This document shows positions 25,812 through 34,305 of a stretch of 64,000 nt of DNA, piece by piece (the stretch's first letter is position 1; every line of letters starts with the position of its first letter). The stretch spans positions 32,581 through 96,580 of the forward strand of contig NZ_FNCJ01000007.1 in NCBI RefSeq assembly GCF_900100735.1, given 5' to 3'. Below the pieces are notes generated by a model that ran no database searches, was not told where the DNA came from, and saw only the letters and a program-made list of their open reading frames with translations. Both the position numbers and the translations under genes were made by a program. This DNA comes from Paraburkholderia phenazinium (GTDB lineage: Bacteria > Pseudomonadota > Gammaproteobacteria > Burkholderiales > Burkholderiaceae).

Positions 25812-25971
25812 ACCTTACAAGGCAATGATTGCGCTTGGCGCCGCATCCGTGGTCATCGGCACGCCAGTTCTGTTTTTCAATCACCACGGGTATGCAGCAG
25901 GAATCGCCTTGCTGGGCGGGGCCGTGGTTTATGTTATCGGCAAGGCCGGCGCATGGTGGAATCACGCCTAG
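25783..25971 (+). CDS. Moron gene 2: small membrane protein
   Basis: 62 residues with a GAGAGGAAAG ribosome-binding site before the ATG. Two hydrophobic helices (about 14-28 and 35-53) are joined by a turn containing NHHGY. The start lies 29 bp inside the preceding gene, and the stop shares two bases with the stop of the spike gene on the other strand (CTAG). A membrane exclusion protein is one possibility; no motif supports a specific role. Confidence 0.6.
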   Translation: MTQTIQRTGKPYKAMIALGAASVVIGTPVLFFNHHGYAAGIALLGGAVVYVIGKAGAWWNHA

Positions 25972-26651
25972 CCAGTCATCGTGCCAGTATTGCCGGTACC
26001 AGTCTGCACCCCGGGGTGATAGTGACCATTCACCGCGCCATTCGGCAGGATGACGTCCGGCGCCTGGATTGGCAGAGTCGATACCGCCTCCGTCCCGCCC
26101 CATGTGAACGTCTGACCGCCGACCGTCAACGTGATGCCAGAGGCGTTAATGACCAGGGTAGTGGTCTCGAATGTGATGGTCGTGCCACTTGAATTCGTAA
26201 CGATTGACGATGTCGGGCCAGTTGTCGTCCGGATAATCGCGCCGTTTGGCCCCTGCACTTGAGCGGCATTCGGGTCGATCGGCGGGGAGTTTGCGTTGCT
26301 GACCGGCGTAAAGACCAGATTCGACAGGTTGCCGCGGCGAAGAAAACTGGCGATGCCTTTGCCAAGCCCCGAGATTCCGCCGAGATAGACATCTGCCGGC
26401 GCGGTATATCCGAAGTCTCCAACCTGTGTCGGCATGCGCACCCAGTTGCTCTCCGCCTTCGGGATCGTGATCGGCGGCAGCGTCCATGGTGCCGTATCCA
26501 TCTCGAATTCGACAGTCACGACCGCCCCTATGACCTGAGTCACGCGGCAAGGTAGGGCGCGGCCCTGCTTCTGGATCTCCTGCGCAGCCCGATTGATGGC
26601 CAGCTGGTTCTGGTTCTTCTGGAGCCAGAGCTTTGCGAAGTTGTCAGCCAT
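25968..26651 (-). CDS. Baseplate spike protein (Gp138/gpV-type)
   Basis: 227 residues. The N-terminal OB-like part (PCRVTQVIGAVVTVEFEMDT, then PVGDFGY-like PTQVGDFGYTAPAD) matches membrane-puncturing spike proteins of the Gp138/gpV group. A repetitive beta-helix stretch follows (NSSGTTITFETTTLVINASGITLTVGG reads as short strands) and the tip holds GHYHPG, an HxH motif that binds iron in P2-type spikes. It overlaps the hub gene by eight bases. Confidence 0.82.
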   Translation of the reverse strand: MADNFAKLWLQKNQNQLAINRAAQEIQKQGRALPCRVTQVIGAVVTVEFEMDTAPWTLPPITIPKAESNWVRMPTQVGDFGYTAPADVYLGGISGLGKGIASFLRRGNLSNLVFTPVSNANSPPIDPNAAQVQGPNGAIIRTTTGPTSSIVTNSSGTTITFETTTLVINASGITLTVGGQTFTWGGTEAVSTLPIQAPDVILPNGAVNGHYHPGVQTGTGNTGTMTG

Positions 26652-27645
26652 TCGAGTACGGCACGCAGTTGATGATTGTTACCCAGGAGCGGCCGTCACC
26701 GGAACGGAAATTGCCGACGTGACGCATCTCGACAATCTGGAACGAACCGGAGAATGTCGTCACGTAATTGGCGCTCGACGGCAATGAATTACCTGAGGTA
26801 AGCACCTGCCCGACTTGCCCTGAAAGTCCTGTCGGCATCTTCACCGTGGTTCCGATCTGGAGATCGCCGCGCATCACCAGTTTCACCTGAAGCGTGTTGA
26901 CGTCAATCCAGGTGGGCTGCCCGACCAGATCCGCGAAGTTGAGTTGAACAGTAGGCGATTGCCACGTGCTATCAAATACCGAGAGTGCGCCGCCTTGCAT
27001 GGCGATCTGAACGCCCGGATAGGTCGGACCCAGAAACTGCCCATTCGTGATGCCTTGAACGTACTGCGCCAACTCCTCGAGCGTGCCGCAGTGATGCACT
27101 TCCTGGTCCGACTGCACGAGTTGATTGCTGATGTTCACCGTCAACGGCGTGTTGGGATAGGCGACCGACAGGCAATTTTGAAGCGCCGTCGAAAGCGGCT
27201 GACCTGCCTGCCAGTTCAGGACGAAGTTGCCGGGATTGTCTGAATCATAGCCGCCCGGGTTGATGACGAAATCGAGCGTCATCTCTGTGCCTTCCCAGTT
27301 GCCGAAGGCCTGCCATATCTGCCCCTTGAGTAAGGTTCCTTGCTGGGCGGGATTGGCGAGCGGAAGCCCCTTTCCCATGCCGCCCTTCAGCACGAACGTC
27401 ATGCCGGGCTGCTGCACACCATTAACGATCTGCGGGGCAAACTGCTGCGGCTGCATCAGGTCGGCAATCGATATTCCTTCGATTGTGACTGATTGACCGC
27501 CAATCGGCGTTCCGTAAGGGGCGACCGTCAGATCAAACTCGACATTCAATGCGCCTGGATCGAACTGCCCACCCGGAAAGGATGTCCAGGTGCGCGTTGG
27601 CGTCGTGCTGCCCGGTGCGTACAGGTCGATCTCGTAGAAGCGCAT
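26644..27645 (-). CDS. Baseplate hub protein
   Basis: 333 residues between the plug and spike genes, the position of the gpD/gp44-type hub. The N-terminus is beta-rich (LYAPGSTTPTRTWTSFPGGQ) and the centre includes HHCGTLEELAQYVQGITNG, resembling the hub ring domain. No enzymatic motif. It follows the plug gene by a single base, within a tightly packed baseplate operon. Confidence 0.7.
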   Translation of the reverse strand: MRFYEIDLYAPGSTTPTRTWTSFPGGQFDPGALNVEFDLTVAPYGTPIGGQSVTIEGISIADLMQPQQFAPQIVNGVQQPGMTFVLKGGMGKGLPLANPAQQGTLLKGQIWQAFGNWEGTEMTLDFVINPGGYDSDNPGNFVLNWQAGQPLSTALQNCLSVAYPNTPLTVNISNQLVQSDQEVHHCGTLEELAQYVQGITNGQFLGPTYPGVQIAMQGGALSVFDSTWQSPTVQLNFADLVGQPTWIDVNTLQVKLVMRGDLQIGTTVKMPTGLSGQVGQVLTSGNSLPSSANYVTTFSGSFQIVEMRHVGNFRSGDGRSWVTIINCVPYSNG

Positions 27646-27921
27646 TTATGGCGTGATTTCGAAGTTGCCGCTGTCCTCGCGGTAAAGGATCGTGCTCGTC
27701 GTGAATATCCCGGGCGCGAGCGGAATGTCGTAGTTCAATGGCGAGCCGACTAATGCTCCATACCAGGCCACGCTTCCCGACGCATTCACAAGCGATACAT
27801 ACCAGCGCTGCGCCGCGAAATTCCACATCGCCGTGAGGTTGTACGGCACGCTATCAAGCGTCACCGTTACCTGAAAGGGCGGCGTTTGTGTGGGCGACGG
27901 AGCGAATGGAATGGTCGTCAT
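27646..27921 (-). CDS. Baseplate plug-like protein (DUF6983 type)
   Basis: 91 residues, all beta, with LDSVPYNLTAMWNFAAQRWYVSL and a late PLAPGIFTTSTILYRED. This is the pattern of the small proteins placed next to the hub in simple myophages such as cyanophage Pam3, where one forms the baseplate plug. It overlaps the upstream gene by ATGA. Confidence 0.7.
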   Translation of the reverse strand: MTTIPFAPSPTQTPPFQVTVTLDSVPYNLTAMWNFAAQRWYVSLVNASGSVAWYGALVGSPLNYDIPLAPGIFTTSTILYREDSGNFEITP

Positions 27922-28604
27922 GAAGAGGGGTAGATACCGAAAAGAGCGGACGTGCCCTGAACAGGCGTGCCGGCGACAGACGCAGCATCAGACCATGACG
28001 AGGTTGTGAGTTGCTGACCGCCCGAGATCATGGATAGCATCCCGTTGAAAGCGGTCTGGGCTTGCTGCTGCGTGACCAGCGGCTGCACAAAATCGATCTG
28101 CCACTGAGCCTGCTGCTGGTACCCTTCGCCGCTCGTGACATCTGTCATGCCCGTCATGATGCAATCGAAGTACGGATATGACGGCGTCATGACGTGATAC
28201 GTCCCGCCCGCTGCGGTGTGCGCCTCGAAGGTGCTTTGCAGTGCCATGAACAGCGCCTGCTTAAGCAGGTAGCCACCCGTCGAATTGACCGGAGCAATCA
28301 TCAGCAGCGAAATATTCTTCGGATTGCGGATGACGGCATTGCCGGCCACAAAACGGTTTGCGAAAGGGTAGGTCGCAGCCGTATTGCTGATCGCTGTGCC
28401 GCCTGGGATCGGCACAAACTTGACGGTGGGCGCCGTGTCAGATCCCGTCACATCGTTGACCAGGCTTCCGAGTGCAGTCAGGATCGGCGCCATGCCGCCT
28501 AGCGCCGATGCGAACAGGCCGCCATTGAAGATAATTGGGCTTGTCTGGTACGCCAGGTCATAAGCCACCCGCGCAGCATTGCCGAGAGTGTTTGCTGTGC
28601 TCAT
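27918..28604 (-). CDS. Baseplate or tail-end structural protein
   Basis: 228 residues between the tape measure and the plug. Ala/Gly-rich with a hydrophobic segment near residues 30-50 (GLFASALGGMAPILTALGSLV). The rest is mixed alpha/beta (YPFANRFVAGNAVIRNPKNISLLMIAPVN). Proteins at this position in similar phages belong to the inner baseplate, but I cannot name the family. Start and stop both overlap their neighbours by ATGA. Confidence 0.6.
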   Translation of the reverse strand: MSTANTLGNAARVAYDLAYQTSPIIFNGGLFASALGGMAPILTALGSLVNDVTGSDTAPTVKFVPIPGGTAISNTAATYPFANRFVAGNAVIRNPKNISLLMIAPVNSTGGYLLKQALFMALQSTFEAHTAAGGTYHVMTPSYPYFDCIMTGMTDVTSGEGYQQQAQWQIDFVQPLVTQQQAQTAFNGMLSMISGGQQLTTSSWSDAASVAGTPVQGTSALFGIYPSS

Positions 28605-30427
28605 GATCCAGTCGCCGCCGCGTTAGTCGACACAGCCACTCGCGCCGATGTGTCGTTTTTGACATCCACCTTGAGATTCACCGTCGACTTCTGTGCAAGC
28701 GCGGTTGTGATCTTGTTCAGGTAGCTGCGGGTCTCGGCCGGGAGATGCTGCTCCCAACTCGCGCCGTTCTTCGCGATGTCCTTGTCGAGGTTGCCAGTGC
28801 CCCAGTTGTACCCAGCCAGCGCCTTCCGGATATCTCCCTTGTACTTTCGCGTCAGGTCGCCCATCATCCGAGCGGCCGCGGCGGCTGAATCGTGAAGGTT
28901 GTACGGATCCTGCAGCCCGTATTGATTGGCCGTGTCGGGCATGAACTGGAACGGACCCATGGCACCTTTCGGCGACAGTGCGCCGATTTTTCCACGCGAC
29001 TCAACCATTTCCTGTGCGTACAGCAGCCCTGCCGGGAGCGACTGCGATTTTTCGAATGCTCCGAAATAGCTCGGCTCCCCGCCCATCTTCTGGACGGTGC
29101 CTGCAAGCTTGTCGACAAGGGTAGGCGACAGCGCTTGATACTTCGCCGCATTGCTGTTCATTGCAGCAGAGAATCCGGCAACAGTGCCATGCGTTTCGCG
29201 CTGGACTTCATTGGCATCAAGCGAGCCGCCAGTGCTCGAAGAAGACCCAGTGTCGATGCCCAGGAATTTTGCTGCCTTGCGCATGGCTCCCGCGACATCG
29301 CCTACGAGACCTGCCAAATACCGCATATCCTGCCGGAATTGAGGCGAGCCAAGATAGGTTGCCAACTCATGCAATCCATCGCCGGCCGCCCTCAGATTCT
29401 GTGGTGACAGGACGTCGTCAATCAGAATCTTGGCGTCATCGCTCAGACCGCTAACAAACTCCTTCAGATTCGGCGCCAACTCAGCCAGGCGGTCTGTCAG
29501 ATCCGTCTTCAGTAGCTTGCCGGCCGCCTCAACTTCCCGCTCGAATCCGTACCATGCGTCCGTGCTTTTGTCCGAGACATTGAAGGACTTCACATCCTTG
29601 CCGTAATTCGCTCTCGCTTCGGAGAATTCCTGCGGCGTCATGGCGCCAAGTTTGCGCACTTCCTCGAACGACATGAACTGGTCAAGACCGGTGCCGCGGA
29701 GCGTCTGGGCGTTGCGCATTGCGACCGGCGTCTTGCTAAACCAGTCGTGCGCGCGCTGCATCATGCGCAGCGATAGCTCATCGGGGCTTTCGTTCTGGAT
29801 GGCCGACATGCTTTGGCCGGTCGCCAGCATCGCGTACGGAAGCTTGCGCATGTCCGATTGCGCATCGGCCGCACGATTCAGGATCGACGGATCGACGTAA
29901 CGCCCAAAGTCCGTCTGGAAGGCTGAAAGTTGCCCGGTTGTGACGCCGATGCTACGCGCCTCGCCCTGCGTCGAAATAGCCGAACGCGCGAGATCGCGCA
30001 AACCCAGACCAGAAAGGATGGCGCCTAGCCCGGTCAAGCCAAACCCCAGCGTTCCGATCTTCATCAAAAACTTGCCGATGCCGAACACTTCGGAGCCGAG
30101 GGTTTTGGCATGCTTTGCCATCTTCTCGAGCTCGGAACTGCCATTACGCGCGACGCTGGCGAACTCCTTCTGCGCCTTGATTGCCACGCCAACCGATTTG
30201 CCGATCGCGTCAGCCTGGATGGCGGCGATCATCAGCGCTTCTTTCGATGTGTCTGAGTGCTTCGCAAAATCGCTTACCGATTTGCCCGCTTCTGCCGTCG
30301 CGCCGTTGATCTTCTTCCAATCGTCAGGCATTTCCTCGACCTGCGTCGAGTACTGCTTGAAGAGTTCGTAGAAGGAGCGAAACTGCTGGTCATTGACATC
30401 GACCTCAATGATCGGCTTATTGCTCAT
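28601..30427 (-). CDS. Tape measure protein with lytic transglycosylase domain
   Basis: 608 residues, short for a tape measure. The N-terminal two-thirds are helical with a hydrophobic stretch at about 120-150 (IGKFLMKIGTLGFGLTGLGAIL). The last 150 residues form an SLT-type transglycosylase: catalytic Glu in AQEMVESRG, then GALSPKGAMGPFQFMPDTANQYG and a late AGYNWGTGNLDK. It sets tail length and probably opens peptidoglycan during DNA entry. It starts in an ATGA overlap with the frameshift partner gene. Confidence 0.85.
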   Translation of the reverse strand: MSNKPIIEVDVNDQQFRSFYELFKQYSTQVEEMPDDWKKINGATAEAGKSVSDFAKHSDTSKEALMIAAIQADAIGKSVGVAIKAQKEFASVARNGSSELEKMAKHAKTLGSEVFGIGKFLMKIGTLGFGLTGLGAILSGLGLRDLARSAISTQGEARSIGVTTGQLSAFQTDFGRYVDPSILNRAADAQSDMRKLPYAMLATGQSMSAIQNESPDELSLRMMQRAHDWFSKTPVAMRNAQTLRGTGLDQFMSFEEVRKLGAMTPQEFSEARANYGKDVKSFNVSDKSTDAWYGFEREVEAAGKLLKTDLTDRLAELAPNLKEFVSGLSDDAKILIDDVLSPQNLRAAGDGLHELATYLGSPQFRQDMRYLAGLVGDVAGAMRKAAKFLGIDTGSSSSTGGSLDANEVQRETHGTVAGFSAAMNSNAAKYQALSPTLVDKLAGTVQKMGGEPSYFGAFEKSQSLPAGLLYAQEMVESRGKIGALSPKGAMGPFQFMPDTANQYGLQDPYNLHDSAAAAARMMGDLTRKYKGDIRKALAGYNWGTGNLDKDIAKNGASWEQHLPAETRSYLNKITTALAQKSTVNLKVDVKNDTSARVAVSTNAAATGS

Positions 30428-30717
30428 GTGATGGATCCGCGAAGTGCTTCGAGAATGAGTCGCTCCCGGAACTCTCGGGCGCTATGGAAGGGGATTTCAT
30501 TCCGTTCGGCGAACTCGGCAAACCCTTCTCGCGAAACGTATCTCAGACAGGCAGCGACGATACCGGCTTCGGTGTAGGCTCGACCTTCGTCGAGGTCTGC
30601 AAGGAAGCGGCCAGGTCCATAGGTGTGGACGATGTAATCGACCCACCCGCTACTGAAGCCGTTGCTTTTGCGATGCCCATCCGATCCATCTTCTTGGCGG
30701 GCATCACATGACACGTA
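30424..30717 (-). CDS. Tail assembly chaperone, frameshifted C-terminal part (T)
   Basis: This segment lies in the -1 frame relative to the preceding gene and overlaps it by about 170 bp. Read from the slip site it adds 97 residues (YVSCDARQEDGSDG and onward, ending in LILEALRGSIT). A GTG at 30714 exists but has no ribosome-binding site. Its position directly before the tape measure gene and the overlap match lambda G/GT and P2 E/E'. The fused product would be 239 residues. Confidence 0.72.
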   Translation of the reverse strand, partial: YVSCDARQEDGSDGHRKSNGFSSGWVDYIVHTYGPGRFLADLDEGRAYTEAGIVAACLRYVSREGFAEFAERNEIPFHSAREFRERLILEALRGSIT

Positions 30718-31142
30718 AAAAAAACTAGAGCCGCCTCGAGCTCGGACCAGTCTTCGGCGTCAATCTTGCCTTGCGAGATAGCGACGTCGATCGGCATGTT
30801 TTCATAGCCGGAGGCGCCAGGAACGAGAACGGTCGTCAAGCGCTTGATTTCAGCGAGCAGAGCGGGGGTGCGCCCATCAAGTGGCTGCCCCTGTGCGTCC
30901 AGGCTGTCACGCTCGGCCGCGTCTTTCAGCCCCTCGTCTTTCAACACAAGGTTGGCGATGCGAGGGCCGGAACCCATCTGGTAATGGATGCCTTTCCTGG
31001 AAAGCGCGGCCCTGGTGGCGTTGATGACGCCATAGTTCTGTTCGTAGATGGCACGCGAGATCGGACTGTGGAAAGCCGTGAGCCCGTCGCCGAATGGCAG
31101 CGCGAGATTCAGGTTATCTGTGATCTGCATCAGTATGTCCAC
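30543..31142 (-). CDS. Tail assembly chaperone (G)
   Basis: 199 residues in the zero frame. It lies between the tail tube and the tape measure, where tail assembly chaperones are encoded. The N-terminal half is helical (PISRAIYEQNYGVINATRAALS), and the C-terminal 57 residues beyond the slip site are Ser/Thr/Pro-rich, as in unshifted chaperones. An eight-T slippery run lies at codons 140-142. The chaperone coats the tape measure before tube polymerisation. Confidence 0.75.
   Translation of the reverse strand: MDILMQITDNLNLALPFGDGLTAFHSPISRAIYEQNYGVINATRAALSRKGIHYQMGSGPRIANLVLKDEGLKDAAERDSLDAQGQPLDGRTPALLAEIKRLTTVLVPGASGYENMPIDVAISQGKIDAEDWSELEAALVFFTCHVMPAKKMDRMGIAKATASVAGGSITSSTPMDLAASLQTSTKVEPTPKPVSSLPV
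30717..30724 (-). promoter_or_regulatory. Probable -1 ribosomal frameshift site
   Basis: On the minus strand the zero-frame codons are GTT TTT TTT ACG. The heptamer T TTT TTT allows both tRNAs to slip back one base and continue as TAC GTG in the T frame, which then stays open for 97 codons to the stop at 30424. Confidence 0.7.
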
Positions 31143-31576
31143 AACGACGAGTTCACCGGCAGCGCACCAGCCAACACGAGCGTGAAGTCAGGATTGGTGC
31201 CATCGAACGGACCTGGATCAATGTGATTCGCAACGACATCCTGCAGAGCGATCGGCGGGAAGATCGACGAATCGCTATAGATCGTTGCTTCGCCGATGTT
31301 GCTGTCCGTGAGAATCTGCGACATCCAGGATACCGAGATTTGCTGCGTGCGCAGCAGCGCAATCGTGATGGTCGCGCGAATGAACGGCTCCGGCGAATTC
31401 ACAAGGCCTGTACCGGTCGGAATCTGGTTGACCAGGTTGTCAGAAAACGAGATGCGGGCCAGTGCGCGGCCCATGTTCGCGGGGATAATATTCAGCGACG
31501 CGAAGCCCGGCACGACCACCGAGCACCGGACGCGATTCAGGACGCCACGGGCGATCCCGGGATTTTGGGTAGGCAT
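31130..31576 (-). CDS. Tail tube protein (DUF3277 type)
   Basis: 148 residues directly after the sheath gene (13-base gap). All-beta, with an N-terminus (NPGIARGVLNRVRCSVVVPGF) and a middle with conserved basic and acidic strand pairs. Tail tubes of this phage group are about 140-150 residues and follow a DUF3383 sheath, as here. It polymerises inside the sheath. Assignment rests on length, composition and order. Confidence 0.75.
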   Translation of the reverse strand: MPTQNPGIARGVLNRVRCSVVVPGFASLNIIPANMGRALARISFSDNLVNQIPTGTGLVNSPEPFIRATITIALLRTQQISVSWMSQILTDSNIGEATIYSDSSIFPPIALQDVVANHIDPGPFDGTNPDFTLVLAGALPVNSSLWTY

Positions 31577-31589
31577 TTATGGTGTCCTG

Positions 31590-32921
31590 TTAAGCGAACT
31601 GAATAGCGTCGAGTTGGACGCCGACCTGGAGGAAGCCGTTCTGGCCGACGATGTTCACGCCGAGGCCTTGGTAGATGCCCGCTTTGTAATTGGCAGGGTT
31701 CGCCGTCGTATAGGCCTGGAACGACTGCGCCGTCACGGTGCCGGTCAATGCGCAACCGAACGAGATCGCGACATTCAGATCGCTCTGCGCTGTCGCGGCC
31801 AACTGGTTGATCCCGTTCTGGTCATACAGCAGCGGGGGCTCTTCGTTCGAGCCATTGATGACCTCGAGCGCCAGATCATTGACAACCCGGATCTGATACC
31901 AGTCGATCCCATACCACCATGACGACTGCGATCCATCCATCGTCATGCCCTTGAAAATACAGGTGTTGGTGATGCCACCCTGCGGCGGGACGAGGTTGAT
32001 ATTGCCGAATGCGGTGAGGACCGTCTGGATGTTCGCTGCGTAGCCCGTTGCCGGCCATGGCGTGACGCCCGTCAGGAAGCGATAGGCCATCGGAGCAAGT
32101 GGACTCGTCGCGCTCGGGTTGTTCACCAGCCACTGATAGAAGTGGGCAGCGGCACCGAATTCCTGCGAAGTTGCGGTCGGACTCGGCACGAACGCATAGA
32201 CGCTCTTGTTCGGCGCGTACGTGCCCACGTTGGCAACGGTGGTCGTCACAAAGAAATATGTGCGACTCGTCGGGCTTGAGTATTGCGACGCGACGATATT
32301 CAACTCGGATGCGAGAGTTGCGGTACCCGCCGCACCAGTACCGCTGCCGCCGCTGAATGCGACGGTCGGAGCAGACGTGTATCCGGAGCCCGGATTCGTG
32401 ATCGTGACGCCCGTTACCGAGCCGTTGGCAATGGTTGCCGTGCCGGCTGCACCCGTGCCACCGCCGCCACCTGAGAATGCAACCGTAGGCGCTGAGGTGT
32501 ATCCGCTGCCGCCCGCGGTGATCGTGACGTTGCCTACGACTTCCGACGTGTTATCCCATGCAGCAGGGACGAGGAAAGCGTAGAACGTAGCCGGATTATT
32601 GGTGATCCACGTACCCAGCGCCTCGACGCCCGCTGCACCGGACGTTTGCGTGCCCAGTTCAAGCACATAGGCGCCGACTGATTGACCTTGGGCGAAGAAC
32701 GTCGTGCCCATGGTATTCAGTTCGGTATAGTTGCCCGAGCCGCTGGTTTGAAGCACGGCCTGCAATGCCGAGAGCTGGCTGCAGTAGAGATAAGTCCCGG
32801 TCGTCAGCGTAGTGCCGCCCACAGACACAAACGCGCCGCTCTGCTGTAGTTGCGACGGCGCAGGCGCGACCGTGAGAACCGCTGTCAGATTAACGATCTG
32901 CGGCGTGATTGTGTTTGCCAT
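31590..32921 (-). CDS. Contractile tail sheath protein (DUF3383 type)
   Basis: 443 residues. The C-terminal half (GVTPWPATGYAANIQTVLTA, then WYQIRVVNDLALEVINGS) and the placement before the tube gene fit DUF3383 sheath proteins. Residues about 130-200 carry an inserted Gly-rich segment with two near-identical units (GGSGYTSAPTVAFSGG and GSGYTSAPTVAFSGG separated by IANGSVTGVTI-like text), which probably form a domain on the sheath surface. This fixes the phage as a myovirus-like virion. Confidence 0.82.
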   Translation of the reverse strand: MANTITPQIVNLTAVLTVAPAPSQLQQSGAFVSVGGTTLTTGTYLYCSQLSALQAVLQTSGSGNYTELNTMGTTFFAQGQSVGAYVLELGTQTSGAAGVEALGTWITNNPATFYAFLVPAAWDNTSEVVGNVTITAGGSGYTSAPTVAFSGGGGGTGAAGTATIANGSVTGVTITNPGSGYTSAPTVAFSGGSGTGAAGTATLASELNIVASQYSSPTSRTYFFVTTTVANVGTYAPNKSVYAFVPSPTATSQEFGAAAHFYQWLVNNPSATSPLAPMAYRFLTGVTPWPATGYAANIQTVLTAFGNINLVPPQGGITNTCIFKGMTMDGSQSSWWYGIDWYQIRVVNDLALEVINGSNEEPPLLYDQNGINQLAATAQSDLNVAISFGCALTGTVTAQSFQAYTTANPANYKAGIYQGLGVNIVGQNGFLQVGVQLDAIQFA

Positions 32922-32931
32922 GAAGGCTCCA

Positions 32932-32962
32932 GAAAAACGAAACCCCGCTCAGTGGCGGGGCT
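32932..32962 (-). terminator. Terminator upstream of the sheath gene
   Basis: Minus strand CCCCGCCACTGAGCGGGG followed by TTTCGTTTTT; the same loop CACTGAG as at 22813-22842. Confidence 0.75.
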
Positions 32963-32983
32963 GGGAGGGTGTGAAGCTGAGGG

Positions 32984-33277
32984 TTACGACCAGGAGACGG
33001 AGATCGTGCTTGTGGTGGGAGGCGTTACGACAATCCCTGTCGCGGTGGGGATGCCATAGAAGTAGTAGGTGCCGACAGCTTCTGGAATCACTCCGATCTG
33101 ATTGGCAACCGTATTGCCGCTTGTCGATGCAGAGTCAAAGATCGCGCCGACAGCAGTTCCAAGAGACAGGACCGAGACGACATAAACGCGGCCCGGTGAA
33201 TTCTTGATAACCGCCGCAGCAGTGATGTCGAGCGTGGTGGTATTGCCGCCAGGTTGGGGCGGGAAATATTGGGGCAT
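32984..33277 (-). CDS. Small structural protein before the sheath
   Basis: 97 residues, beta-rich with Thr/Ser/Val-dominated composition (TTSTISVSW end). It reads like a small capsid or neck decoration protein; its position between the connector genes and the sheath suggests a neck or whisker component. No named motif. Terminators flank it on both sides, so it is transcriptionally set apart. Confidence 0.6.
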   Translation of the reverse strand: MPQYFPPQPGGNTTTLDITAAAVIKNSPGRVYVVSVLSLGTAVGAIFDSASTSGNTVANQIGVIPEAVGTYYFYGIPTATGIVVTPPTTSTISVSWS

Positions 33278-33292
33278 TTCGAAGACTCCAAT

Positions 33293-33318
33293 GAAAAAAG
33301 CCCGCGCGCGGCGGGCAG
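33293..33318 (-). terminator. Terminator before the small structural gene
   Basis: Minus strand GCCCGCC-GCGC-GCGGGC followed by TTTTTTC. Confidence 0.8.
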
Positions 33319-33342
33319 GAACGTCCAGCGGGGATGCCCCAG

Positions 33343-34305
33343 CTAGGAAACGGTGATGGAACTGAATCCGGCAGAGAGAATCAGCCGGCGGGCGATTGCA
33401 TCAGCGGTGCCCTGGTAGTACGAGGCCTGAATGACCATGATCTTTTTCATCGCCAGAACGGCGATTTCGACCTGTGTGCGCTTGTCGTCGACGATGGCCG
33501 GAGAGTTGCAGAAGCCAAAGTCATCGGTGTTGACCGAGTAGTCCATCAATGCGGCAAAGAACTGGATTGCCTGCTGATTCGTGAATCCGTAAAACGTCAA
33601 CTTCACCGTGTCTCGCATCAACTGCCAACTCGGCACCTCGTAGAGAGGCGACGGATCGGCATTGGGATTCGATCGGCCGGACCAGTCGAAGAGTGGGAAC
33701 GCTTGCAGCGCAATCGTCTGGTTCGGATCGATGTGCGCTGTGATATAGGGCGGCACAACGTTGTCCGGCACGAGAAAGGACGGGTAGACCGGCGCCAGAC
33801 TGTTCTGTGCAAGCCAGATAGGCAGGCTGTTTGATACGATCGGACCAACCGGCAAATCTGCGGCACTGTCAATCAGTTGCGAGGCGAGGGCTGGATAGAC
33901 CGCGAATCCGCGGTAATGCCACAGTCCGGCCTGCTGATAATTCATTCCGGTCGATGAGAACGCAACCTGCAGCATCGTATCGTCAACCTGCCAGGCGCCG
34001 ACCCATAATGTTCCAGGGGCAACGCTGTTCAGTTGCGAGACTTCCTGCTCGGCCGTGAATACGATCTGGTTCGCGGCGATGGTCTGGTCTTCGTCCTGCT
34101 GCCTGTCGGACAGGATGTGCAACGAACCTGCGAATGGAATCGCATAGCCAGTCGCCACCCAGAAGACATAGCCGTCTTCCGAAAACGTGTATTTCGTGTA
34201 CTGCTGGAACGTAACGGTCTGATTGCTGGATATCTGCTCGAGACCACTATCAAGCGCAGCCTCTAGCTGGCTGGGCGCTGCAGATGCTTCGTTGATGATG
34301 CCCAT
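33343..34305 (-). CDS. Neck/tail terminator-region structural protein
   Basis: 320 residues starting in a one-base overlap with the preceding gene. Mixed alpha/beta, with repeated aromatic-rich strands (YVFWVATGYAIPF, GLWHYRGFAVYPALA). I do not recognise the family; its place between head connector genes and the sheath argues for a neck or tail-terminator role. No enzymatic residues are seen. Confidence 0.6.
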   Translation of the reverse strand: MGIINEASAAPSQLEAALDSGLEQISSNQTVTFQQYTKYTFSEDGYVFWVATGYAIPFAGSLHILSDRQQDEDQTIAANQIVFTAEQEVSQLNSVAPGTLWVGAWQVDDTMLQVAFSSTGMNYQQAGLWHYRGFAVYPALASQLIDSAADLPVGPIVSNSLPIWLAQNSLAPVYPSFLVPDNVVPPYITAHIDPNQTIALQAFPLFDWSGRSNPNADPSPLYEVPSWQLMRDTVKLTFYGFTNQQAIQFFAALMDYSVNTDDFGFCNSPAIVDDKRTQVEIAVLAMKKIMVIQASYYQGTADAIARRLILSAGFSSITVS

